From Candidatus Omnitrophota bacterium (GTDB lineage Bacteria > Omnitrophota > Gorgyraeia > Pluralincolimonadales > Pluralincolimonadaceae): DNA of 64,000 nucleotides. How positions within the stretch are numbered: the first letter of the stretch is position 1; each line of letters begins with the position of its first letter. Made by a program: the position numbers and the translations under genes. The stretch spans positions 27,675 to 91,674 of the forward strand of contig JBAZFB010000007.1 in NCBI GenBank assembly GCA_041653595.1, in the 5' to 3' direction. Under the pieces are notes generated by a model. That model had not been told where the DNA came from. It was given only the letters and a program-made list of their open reading frames with translations, and searched no databases. Shown here piece by piece: positions 26,860 to 34,512 of this stretch.

Positions 26860-27587
26860 TTACTCCTCGATATCAATACTTCTTTCGCGCGCTCGAGGTC
26901 TTCCGGCGTGTCGATGCCTATGGTGTCGAACTGCGTCTCGGCGACCTTTATCTTGTAGCCGTTCTCGAGGACGCGCAACTGCTCCAGCCCCTCTATGTTC
27001 TCCAGGGCCGAAACAGGAAGGGTAGTGAACGTGAAAAGAAATTCTTTTGTGAAACCGTAAAGCCCGATGTGCTTGTAAAAGACGACGCCGTCGTGGAAAC
27101 GCGGGAACGGGATCGGCGAACGCGAGAAATACATCGCGTAGCCGTTCTTATCGGTGACCACTTTTACCACGTTGGGATTCCTGAGGTCCTCGGGATCGGT
27201 TATCTTCTTCTTAAGCGTCGTCATCGAGATGCTCTTGTCCTCGAGGAGCGGCCTGACGATATCGTCTATCATCGACGGATGCAGGAGCGGCTCGTCGGCC
27301 TGGATGTTCACGACGACTTTGGTATCGATCGGGTTAACGACCTCCCTTAACCTGTCTGTCCCTGTCTTATGCTCCTTTGAGGTAAGCACTACCTTTCCCC
27401 CGAAACGCTCCACTTCTTCTTTTACCTTCTCCTCGTCGGTCGCCACTATCAGGTCGTCGAGTGTGGAAGCTCTCCTCGCGTTCTCCCAAACATGCTGTAT
27501 CACCGGTTTGCCCATGAGGTCGGCGAGGACCTTGCCCTCGAACCTGGTAGAACCGTATCTCGCCGGTATTATGCCGATAGCGTCCAT
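26856..27587 (-). CDS. kdsB: CMP-Kdo synthetase
   Basis: Activates Kdo with CTP for transfer to lipid A. About 243 residues with the nucleotidyltransferase N-terminus IGIIPARYGSTRFEGKVLADL, the HKTGTDRLREV motif near 75 and the VVNIQADEPLLHPSMID motif near 95. The ATG at 27585-27587 is the first after the hldA stop and has AGGA just upstream; a TTG 15 nt earlier is an alternative. It overlaps pyrG by 4 nt. Confidence 0.95.
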   Translation of the reverse strand: MDAIGIIPARYGSTRFEGKVLADLMGKPVIQHVWENARRASTLDDLIVATDEEKVKEEVERFGGKVVLTSKEHKTGTDRLREVVNPIDTKVVVNIQADEPLLHPSMIDDIVRPLLEDKSISMTTLKKKITDPEDLRNPNVVKVVTDKNGYAMYFSRSPIPFPRFHDGVVFYKHIGLYGFTKEFLFTFTTLPVSALENIEGLEQLRVLENGYKIKVAETQFDTIGIDTPEDLERAKEVLISRSK

Positions 27588-27589
27588 TC

Positions 27590-28594
27590 CTAAGCCTGCC
27601 AATGGTGGTCTTTTATGCGCGCTTTCAATTCATTCTGCGATGTCGTCGCGACACCGACCTTCCCGACTACTATACCTCCGGCGAAATTGGAGATATGCGC
27701 GGACTCTATCATCTTCGCCCCGGCGCATAAGGCCGCCGCGAAGACCGCGATCACCGTATCCCCGGCGCCTGATACGTCGAATACCTCCTGCGCGACTGTC
27801 GGGATATGTGTTATCCTGCCTCCGCGCTCAAAGAGCCGCATTCCTTGCTCGCCCAATGTGATGAGCGCAGCCTGCAGTTTTAACCTCTGCAGGAGGGACC
27901 GGCCCAGCCTGTTCAATGACGCGTCGTCCGACGCCTTTATGCCGCCCATCGCCTCCGCCTCTTTGCGGTTGGGGGTTATGACTGTCACCCCTTTGTAATA
28001 TGAAATATGCTCTTCCTTCGGGTCGACGGCTATCACTTTCCCGTGCTTTCTCGCGAGAGGGATCACTTCTTTCAGGACGGCCGGGGTTATGACCCCTTTG
28101 CCGTAATCTTCTATTATTATGCCGTCAACATCTTTTATCTTTTTCTTTATGTAATCTGCGAGTTCTTTATGGACCGGCCCGCTTAAATGGCTGGAATTCT
28201 CCCGGTCTATCCTCACGACCTGCTGGTGGCGCGCGACGACCCTCGTCTTCAATGTCGTTGGCCTGCCGGGGTCCGAGACGATGCCCTCAAGGTTTACGCC
28301 CTTCTTCTTCAGGATAGTCTCGAGCTGCCGGCCATGCTCGTCTTTCCCTATCACGCCGGCGAGATACGCCTTCGCCCCTATCGCGCTTATATTGTTCGCC
28401 ACGTTAGCCGCGCCGCCCGGCATAAGCGACTCGCGCTCTACCAGGACGACAGGCACCGGCGCCTCGGGCGATATCCTCGATGAATCGCCCCATATGAACT
28501 CGTCGAGTATCAGGTCCCCGATGACCAATATCTTCACGCCCTTGAATTTCGATATCGTATGCTCTATCTTAGAGAGGTCGTCGTGCTTTAACAT
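27590..28594 (-). CDS. hldA: D-glycero-beta-D-manno-heptose-7-phosphate kinase (single domain)
   Basis: PfkB-family sugar kinase for ADP-heptose synthesis. The 334 residues contain KILVIGDLILDEFIWGDSSRISPEAPVPVV near the start and the catalytic anion-hole motif VSGAGDTVIAVFA near 265. In Escherichia coli this domain is fused to an adenylyltransferase (HldE); here only the kinase is present and no HldC-type gene is seen nearby. It lies between hldD (1 nt) and kdsB in the same operon. GmhA and GmhB are also not in the window. Confidence 0.93.
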   Translation of the reverse strand: MLKHDDLSKIEHTISKFKGVKILVIGDLILDEFIWGDSSRISPEAPVPVVLVERESLMPGGAANVANNISAIGAKAYLAGVIGKDEHGRQLETILKKKGVNLEGIVSDPGRPTTLKTRVVARHQQVVRIDRENSSHLSGPVHKELADYIKKKIKDVDGIIIEDYGKGVITPAVLKEVIPLARKHGKVIAVDPKEEHISYYKGVTVITPNRKEAEAMGGIKASDDASLNRLGRSLLQRLKLQAALITLGEQGMRLFERGGRITHIPTVAQEVFDVSGAGDTVIAVFAAALCAGAKMIESAHISNFAGGIVVGKVGVATTSQNELKARIKDHHWQA

Positions 28595-28595
28595 A

Positions 28596-29513
28596 TCAGC
28601 GCCTTTTCTTTTTTTTGAGAATGGATACGTAATCTTTTATCCCCTTTTCGATGCCGTATTGGGGAATGAATTTAAGCTCGGCCCTGCTCCAGGACATATC
28701 CGCGTGCGTCCTGTCCTGGTAAAAACCGTAGGGGTTGTCGAAATACTCCGGCTGCAGGTCTTTCTTCATCGCCTTATCCAGGACCTCTATCACCTTATTG
28801 AAAGTATTCGGCTCTCCGGTCCCGGCGTTAAATACGCCGCTCTTATCGTATTTTAAGGCTTTCAAATTCGCGCCGACGATGTCTTTGACGTATACGAAAT
28901 CGCGGTACTGCTCGCCCCACTTGAATATCCTCGGGTTCTTCCCGGCCGCCATCTGCAGGTAGAGCTGGTATATCATGCTCGCCGCCTTTTTCTTGTGCGT
29001 CTCGCCCGGGCCGTATACGTTGAAATAGCGCAGGCCGATGACCGAGAAATCCGGGTTCTCCTTCACGAAGGCCTTCGCGGCCTGTTCCATCCTGACCTTG
29101 CTCTCGCCGTATATGTTCGCCGGCGCGGGCCTGTCGGTCTCCTTCATCGGGACTTTCCCTTTCCCGTAAGTCGCGGCGCTCGAGGCATAGACTATCTTTT
29201 TGCAGCCGATGGATTTCGCGTATATGAGGAGGCGCTTGAAGGCGTCAACGTTCACCGAGAACATCAGGTTCCTGTCGGTCACGGTAGTGTCGGTTATCGC
29301 GGCCTCATGGAATATCGCGTCGCATTCTTTGAGGAATTTAGGGTAATTCGCGTTGCGGATGTCGGCGTGCATGAAATCGCCCTTGTAGCGGGCGAGGTTC
29401 TCCCTCTTTCCCTCCGAAAGGTCGTCCAAGGCGGTGACTTTGCCGTGTTTTTGGAGCTCTAAAGCGAGGTTGGAGCCGATCAATCCGGCGGCTCCGGTAA
29501 CCAGGAATTTCAT
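28596..29513 (-). CDS. hldD: ADP-glyceromanno-heptose 6-epimerase
   Basis: Short-chain dehydrogenase-type epimerase making ADP-L-glycero-D-manno-heptose. About 305 residues: Rossmann loop VTGAAGLIGSNLA at the N-terminus, catalytic YGESKVRMEQ (YxxxK, near 138) and the HldD-like RYFNVYGPGETHK region. The ATG at 29511-29513 is preceded by AAGGGG; a longer reading would run into the promoter. It is the first gene of the heptose/Kdo operon, about 18 nt behind the predicted start of transcription. Confidence 0.92.
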   Translation of the reverse strand: MKFLVTGAAGLIGSNLALELQKHGKVTALDDLSEGKRENLARYKGDFMHADIRNANYPKFLKECDAIFHEAAITDTTVTDRNLMFSVNVDAFKRLLIYAKSIGCKKIVYASSAATYGKGKVPMKETDRPAPANIYGESKVRMEQAAKAFVKENPDFSVIGLRYFNVYGPGETHKKKAASMIYQLYLQMAAGKNPRIFKWGEQYRDFVYVKDIVGANLKALKYDKSGVFNAGTGEPNTFNKVIEVLDKAMKKDLQPEYFDNPYGFYQDRTHADMSWSRAELKFIPQYGIEKGIKDYVSILKKKKRR

Positions 29514-29538
29514 TATTGATAACCCCTTGTTCTTCCAA

Positions 29539-29567
29539 AGTTTACCACCAACCTGCCCCGATGTCAA
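29539..29567 (-). promoter_or_regulatory. Sigma70-type promoter of the heptose/Kdo operon
   Basis: On the minus strand: -35 TTGACA (29562-29567), 17-nt spacer, -10 TAAACT (29539-29544). It lies in the 94-nt gap between the last glycosyltransferase gene and hldD. The -35 is perfect; the -10 has two differences from consensus. Position and spacing support a real promoter. Confidence 0.65.
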
Positions 29568-29607
29568 TTCCTATCCTTGGATCTCAGCGGTTTATGCGGG
29601 AAAGATA

Positions 29608-30654
29608 TCAGGTCTTAGTGAGGAGGCTTTCGGCGGCGGTCAAGACTTCCTCGACCGTGATGGCGTCGAGGCATTTGAAGCTGAGCTTGCAGTTGTGCGC
29701 GAGGCATTCCTCGCACCCTACATCCTTGTGGATGACGATGTCGTCCGGTCCGACCGGGCCCCACCTCTGCGGCGAGAGGCCGGGATCGAGGCGGCCGAAG
29801 ATCGAGACCACGGGCGTGCCTACGGCAACAGCGATATGGACCGGGCCGGAATCGTTGGAGATAAGGAGCTTGCACTTCTTGAGCAGCGCGGCGACTTCGC
29901 CGAGCGAATGCTCTTCGGATAGGACCAGGGGCTTGTGGAGCATCCCTGTCTCGACCTCCTTTACGGTGTTGACATCCGACGGCCCTCCGATTATCACTAT
30001 CTTAACGTTGTGCTTGTCGATAAGCTCGTCGGCCACGCGCCCGAACCTGTATGCCGCCCAGCGTTTCGACCGGCAGCTCGCGCCCGGATGCACCGCGACG
30101 ATGGTATCCTTTCCGCCGAGGTCGTTCAACGCCATAAACCTGTCGATAACCCTTTCATATTCCGGCTTCACCGGCATATACAGCGTCCTGTCTTTCGCGG
30201 CTATGCCGATCGCGCGCAGGACATCGAAATTATAATCTATCTCGTGCTTCTCGCCCAGGTGCTTCGTGTCCTTAAGCCGCTTCGTCAGTAAAAAACCCCA
30301 CCTCTTGTCATAACCGGCGCGTTCCGGTATGCCCGCCAGGAAAGGTATGAGGTTAGACCTGAGGGTCGGGTGCAGGATTATCGCGAGGTTGAAACCTTTC
30401 CTCCTCAACTCAAGTATGAACTTGAGGCTGCCGAAGAACCCGTTATGCTTATTATCCTTGTCGTAGAGTATGACCTCGTCCAGGTACGGGTTCCCGTCAA
30501 CGATATCCTCCACATACGGCCGCGCCATGAACGCTATATGGGAGTTGGGATACGCCTCCCTCACGGCCTTTATCGACGGAGTGGAAAGGAGCACGTCGCC
30601 TATCCTGTCCGTCCTGATGATGAGTATCCTGTATTTTCTTTTATTTGCGTTCAT
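29608..30654 (-). CDS. Glycosyltransferase family 9 (heptosyltransferase-like)
   Basis: Transfers a sugar, likely heptose, onto the LPS core at the cytoplasmic face. About 348 residues with two Rossmann halves: RILIIRTDRIGDVLLSTPSIKAV at the start, and the nucleotide-sugar site ISNDSGPVHIAVAVGTPVVSIFG plus HPGAS in the second half. A C-terminal Cys cluster CEECLAHNCKLSFKC is shared with the other three GT9 domains here. The ATG at 30652-30654 overlaps the previous gene by 14 nt. The GT9 family is clear; the acceptor and sugar are not. Confidence 0.88.
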   Translation of the reverse strand: MNANKRKYRILIIRTDRIGDVLLSTPSIKAVREAYPNSHIAFMARPYVEDIVDGNPYLDEVILYDKDNKHNGFFGSLKFILELRRKGFNLAIILHPTLRSNLIPFLAGIPERAGYDKRWGFLLTKRLKDTKHLGEKHEIDYNFDVLRAIGIAAKDRTLYMPVKPEYERVIDRFMALNDLGGKDTIVAVHPGASCRSKRWAAYRFGRVADELIDKHNVKIVIIGGPSDVNTVKEVETGMLHKPLVLSEEHSLGEVAALLKKCKLLISNDSGPVHIAVAVGTPVVSIFGRLDPGLSPQRWGPVGPDDIVIHKDVGCEECLAHNCKLSFKCLDAITVEEVLTAAESLLTKT

Positions 30655-31612
30655 CGAGTATCTTCTTCGCCGCGTCAAAGACTTCGTCGGCGCTCACCGC
30701 CTTCATGCATTCGAGGTTATACCTGCACAATGCCGTCTCGCACGGCGAACAATGTAGCTCCTTAAATACCGCGGTCCCGGCCCCTGCCCTCGGGCCGTAC
30801 TTCACGGGATCTGTCGGCCCGAATATCGCGACCGCCGGCGTCCCGATCGAACCGGCTATATGCAGCGGCGCGCTGTCGTTGGTCACCAGGAGAGAGGACC
30901 GTTTTATGATGCACACCAGCTCGCGCAGGTCCGTCATCCCGGCTACCGATACCGCGTAATTCCTCATCTTTGCCAGTATCCTTTCGCAGATCTCTTTGTC
31001 GGAATCGTCGCCGACGAAAATTATCTTCAACTTGAAGGCGTCGATGAGCAGATCGCAGGCCCCGGCGAACCCGTCTTCCCTCCATCTCTTTATATGGCTC
31101 TTCGCGCCCGGGCTCACGCATATATATTTATCGTCGCTGAGTATCCCTTTTGCGGTCAACAGCCTCGAAGCCCTTTCGGAGTCGTCCCTGCCTATCCATA
31201 CGGGATACGGCCCGCCGGCGGCTGTGATACCGAATTCCCTGATCTTCGCCAGATGCTCGTCTATCTTATGGCATACTTCCCCTGCCCGGCCTTTCACATG
31301 TTTATTGCAAAACCGGGCGCCCACGAAAAGGCCGAACAGGCTGCTGCGCAGGTCGATAAGAAGGTCGTACCTGTTGCGCCTGAGGCGGGCCAGAAGCTTT
31401 ATCTTGGAAACCGGCGGCTCGGAGTTGCGGTAGACATACATCTTCCCTATGCGCGGATCGCCCTCGAATAACTCCGCGGCGCGGGGCCCTGCCACAACAT
31501 CTATCGCCGCGTCCTTGAAATTTTCCCGCAGCGCGCCGATGACCGGGAACGTCAGGACGACGTCGCCGATATTGCTTAACGTCACGACGAGTATCTTCTT
31601 TATGTTTTCCAT
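30641..31612 (-). CDS. Glycosyltransferase family 9 (heptosyltransferase-like)
   Basis: About 323 residues of the ADP-heptose:LPS heptosyltransferase family. Motifs: ILVVTLSNIGDVVLTFPVIGAL at the N-terminus, VSPGAKSHIKRW in the middle and LLVTNDSAPLHIAGSIGTPAVAIFGPTDPVKYGP in the C-terminal half, then the Cys cluster CSPCETALCRYNLEC. The ATG at 31610-31612 overlaps the upstream GT9 gene by 13 nt. One of four GT9 domains in this run, so each probably adds a different core sugar. Confidence 0.87.
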   Translation of the reverse strand: MENIKKILVVTLSNIGDVVLTFPVIGALRENFKDAAIDVVAGPRAAELFEGDPRIGKMYVYRNSEPPVSKIKLLARLRRNRYDLLIDLRSSLFGLFVGARFCNKHVKGRAGEVCHKIDEHLAKIREFGITAAGGPYPVWIGRDDSERASRLLTAKGILSDDKYICVSPGAKSHIKRWREDGFAGACDLLIDAFKLKIIFVGDDSDKEICERILAKMRNYAVSVAGMTDLRELVCIIKRSSLLVTNDSAPLHIAGSIGTPAVAIFGPTDPVKYGPRAGAGTAVFKELHCSPCETALCRYNLECMKAVSADEVFDAAKKILDERK

Positions 31613-32643
31613 TTGAGGAGCTTTTCCGCCTCGAGCATAACATCTTCCACGGTAACGGCCTTCATGCAAAGAGCTTCTTCGCACTTAAGGTCATAACAAG
31701 GTGTCTTGCATCCGGGCTTTCCCGAATCCTTCTGAATGACCGCATATATTCCCTCCCCGTACGGCCCGGTGATCTTGGGGTCGGTGGGGCCGAATATCGC
31801 TATCGTCCTGGCGCCCTGGCTCACCGCTATATGCATAGGGCCCGAATCATTGGAGATGACAAGGGAAGCGCGTTTCATTATCGCGGCCAGCTGCCTTATA
31901 GTAGTCTCGCCGGCGGCGATGACGGGCTTATGCTTCATCATGCCGGATATCTTATTAGACAACTCAACGTCCTTTTGCGCCCCGGTAATGATAATGGGAA
32001 CCTTATATTTTTCGTTTAACCTGTCGCCCAGTCCGGAAAAATCCACGGCCGGCCAGCGCTTGGGGTCCCAGTTCCCGCCGGGGTTCAATATGATGAACCT
32101 GTCGCCCTCGCCTATGCCGTGCGACTGCAAGAACTCGCCGGCGAAGGCTTCGTCTTCCTTGCCGGTGAATAATTCCATGCTCTTCCCGTCGTCTTCACCC
32201 GTTATGACCTTTACGATATTAAGGAACTGCTCGACCTTATGGATATCCGGCGGCTGGGGCTTTATCTTCTTCGTAAGGAGAAAACCCCTTTTCGGGTTGT
32301 CTATGCCTACCCGCTCCCTGATCCCGGAGAGCGCGACCATGAGCGTCCGCGTAAGCGACCTGTGGAAGAGGAAGACGCAGTCGAAACGGCGCGACCTTAA
32401 CTCCGAAATAAGCTTGAGCTTGCCGATCAGCCCTTTATTCCTGCCCTTTTCGTCGTATATTATCAGTTCGTTCAGGTGCGGGTTTAGCTCGAGGATCTCT
32501 TCGCAGCGGGGCACGACCATGCACGCTATGTGGGCCCCGGGAAAATGCTTCCTGAGCGCCCTGATGGCCGGCGTCGAGAAGAGGACGTCCCCTATCCAGT
32601 TCACATTGACTATCAGTATTCTGTCGATTTTTTCTTTTTCCAT
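31600..32643 (-). CDS. Glycosyltransferase family 9, WaaF/heptosyltransferase II-like
   Basis: A 347-residue GT9 enzyme. The N-terminal ILIVNVNWIGDVLFSTPAIRAL and C-terminal LVISNDSGPMHIAVSQGARTIAIFGPTDPKITGPYG closely follow the heptosyltransferase II pattern, and NPGGNWDPKRWP is the HPG-type loop. The Cys cluster near the C-terminus is CKTPCYDLKCEEALC. It overlaps the deacetylase gene upstream by 31 nt and the next GT9 by 13 nt, so translation is likely coupled. Confidence 0.88.
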   Translation of the reverse strand: MEKEKIDRILIVNVNWIGDVLFSTPAIRALRKHFPGAHIACMVVPRCEEILELNPHLNELIIYDEKGRNKGLIGKLKLISELRSRRFDCVFLFHRSLTRTLMVALSGIRERVGIDNPKRGFLLTKKIKPQPPDIHKVEQFLNIVKVITGEDDGKSMELFTGKEDEAFAGEFLQSHGIGEGDRFIILNPGGNWDPKRWPAVDFSGLGDRLNEKYKVPIIITGAQKDVELSNKISGMMKHKPVIAAGETTIRQLAAIMKRASLVISNDSGPMHIAVSQGARTIAIFGPTDPKITGPYGEGIYAVIQKDSGKPGCKTPCYDLKCEEALCMKAVTVEDVMLEAEKLLKWKT

Positions 32644-33422
32644 CTGTGCGCCTTAAACCACATGTAATATCCCGATGTCTTTAACCTGAAATCCAACGAG
32701 CTGAACGGGCCGGAAGCGATCTTTACGCGTTTCAACCGGTAGGCGTCCAAAGCTATAGAGTTGTCACGCGGCATGGTCACGAAACCCGCCTTGTATCCCG
32801 CGTCCCTGAGTATGTCCCTCGTATAATCGTTAAACCCGCCGTAAGGGAAACAAAAGGCGTAGACCGGTTTCCCTGTGATGGCCTCTATCGCCTTCTTGGA
32901 TTCGACTACTTCCCTCCTGAACCCCTCTTTAGTGGTCCCTTCGATAAACGGATGCGTGACCGAATGGCTCTCAATATCGATGCCCGCGTCAGACATCTCT
33001 TTCATCTGCGCGGCATTAACGAAATCCGGCTTCCCTATAGAACCGGAGATGACGAAGATGGTAGCCGGGATCTTATACTCCTTGAATACAGGAAAAGCGT
33101 TCACGTAATTATCCAGGTAGCCGTCATCGAAGGTCACCGCAACGATATTGCGCGGCATATTTTTCCCGCTCCTTATCATATCGGCGAGCTGCGCGGACGA
33201 AACGATGTCATATTTCCTGTCCCTGAGGTATTTCATCTGGGCGCGGAACTCCTTTACCGGGACGCTCAACTTAAGTTTAGCGCCATGGTCGTCGACCGAG
33301 TGGTACATGAGTATGGGCGGGTAATAACACTTCTCGAGAAAATTGCGCCCGCCGAAATAGAGCGCCGCGGCCGCGGCCAAAACAAGGGCTATAATTATTT
33401 TTTTCGGATTACTTAGAGCCAT
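32613..33422 (-). CDS. Polysaccharide deacetylase, membrane-anchored
   Basis: A 269-residue carbohydrate esterase family 4 protein with an N-terminal membrane helix (about 10-25), placing the enzyme outside the inner membrane. The NodB-type motifs are visible: PILMYHSVDD near 40, the catalytic VTFDDGYLDN near 97 (motif TFDDG) and the metal-binding SHSVTHPFI (H-x3-H, near 152). The substrate is unknown; its place between glycosyltransferases suggests an LPS or surface-glycan precursor. It overlaps the GT4 gene upstream by 14 nt and the GT9 gene downstream by 31 nt. Confidence 0.87.
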   Translation of the reverse strand: MALSNPKKIIIALVLAAAAALYFGGRNFLEKCYYPPILMYHSVDDHGAKLKLSVPVKEFRAQMKYLRDRKYDIVSSAQLADMIRSGKNMPRNIVAVTFDDGYLDNYVNAFPVFKEYKIPATIFVISGSIGKPDFVNAAQMKEMSDAGIDIESHSVTHPFIEGTTKEGFRREVVESKKAIEAITGKPVYAFCFPYGGFNDYTRDILRDAGYKAGFVTMPRDNSIALDAYRLKRVKIASGPFSSLDFRLKTSGYYMWFKAHRWKKKKSTEY

Positions 33423-34512
33423 CTATCACCTCTCTGTATACTTTTTCCACCTGCCGGGCCATCTTATCCGCCGTAAAATGCGCCTTGGCGTATTTTTTCG
33501 CGGCGGCGCTTATCTTTACGGCGAATTCCCGGTCGATTAAAATTTTCTTGATAGCCTCTTTGAGTTTCCGGCTGTCCAGCGGGTCGGCCAAAACCCCTAT
33601 CTCCGCGTCTTTCTGCATCGCCCTGAAATCTCCCACATCGGATGAAACGACCGGGACGTCCATCAACATAGCCTCTACGATGGACAGGCCGAACCCTTCG
33701 CTTGTGCTGGGCCTTACGAACACATCCATCACGGAGAGGAGATCGTGGGTATCCAGGGTGTTCCCGACAAAACGCACATTGTCCGCGATACCAAGCTCCG
33801 AGACCCTGGCCTTGATCTTATCCTCTATCCTTCCGCTTCCGATTATCAATAATTGCGCGCCCGGGACGTCGTCGAGCAGCGCCTTGAACGCCTCGAGGAG
33901 GATCATATGGCCCTTCTCTTCCGAAAGCCTCGCTATTATACCGATAACCGGCCCCCCGTTCAATTTATATCTTTTCCTTATTTCCCGTTTTTCCTGCTCT
34001 TTATATACATGCTCAAACCTTGAGGTATCCAGCCCGTTGTATATCAACCGGATCTTCTTCTCGTCCCTGTTGAAATCATTTTTCAGGTGGCCGACGACCG
34101 ACATACTAATGGCTATCGTCATCTCTCCCCAGCACGGCAGGACCTTCCTGAAAAAATGAGGCTTGTAAAAACCGTGCCATGTCGCGACATAAGGGACCTT
34201 GGTCATACTGGAGAGCATGCACGCGGCGAACTGCGCGACCCTCGTCTGGGCATGTATTATCTCTATCTTCTCCTCCTTCACCAATTCCCATAACCTGAAT
34301 ACGGTCGCGGTTATCTTCGGGCTGGCGATCGATTTCGTCCCTAACGGGACCTTCACCGCCTTTACTTCCGGTAAGAGTTGTTTCTCCAGTTCCCCTCCCG
34401 CCGAAGCCACGAAGACTGAATGTCCCATAAGTTGCAGGGCATTAGCCAGGGTAACGGTGTACCTCTCGATGCCTCCTACACGCAGGTTGCTTGTTAAAAG
34501 TAATATCCTCAT
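33409..34512 (-). CDS. Glycosyltransferase family 4
   Basis: A retaining GT-B enzyme of about 367 residues. N-terminal LLLTSNLRVGGIERYTVTLANAL is the acceptor-side GT4 start; the donor side has GIIARLSEEKGHMILLEAF and the EX7E motif in RPSTSEGFGLSIVEAMLMDVPVV. The ATG at 34510-34512 overlaps the stop of the upstream gene (ATGA). Likely adds a core or surface sugar; the substrate cannot be read from sequence. Confidence 0.88.
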   Translation of the reverse strand: MRILLLTSNLRVGGIERYTVTLANALQLMGHSVFVASAGGELEKQLLPEVKAVKVPLGTKSIASPKITATVFRLWELVKEEKIEIIHAQTRVAQFAACMLSSMTKVPYVATWHGFYKPHFFRKVLPCWGEMTIAISMSVVGHLKNDFNRDEKKIRLIYNGLDTSRFEHVYKEQEKREIRKRYKLNGGPVIGIIARLSEEKGHMILLEAFKALLDDVPGAQLLIIGSGRIEDKIKARVSELGIADNVRFVGNTLDTHDLLSVMDVFVRPSTSEGFGLSIVEAMLMDVPVVSSDVGDFRAMQKDAEIGVLADPLDSRKLKEAIKKILIDREFAVKISAAAKKYAKAHFTADKMARQVEKVYREVIDGSK

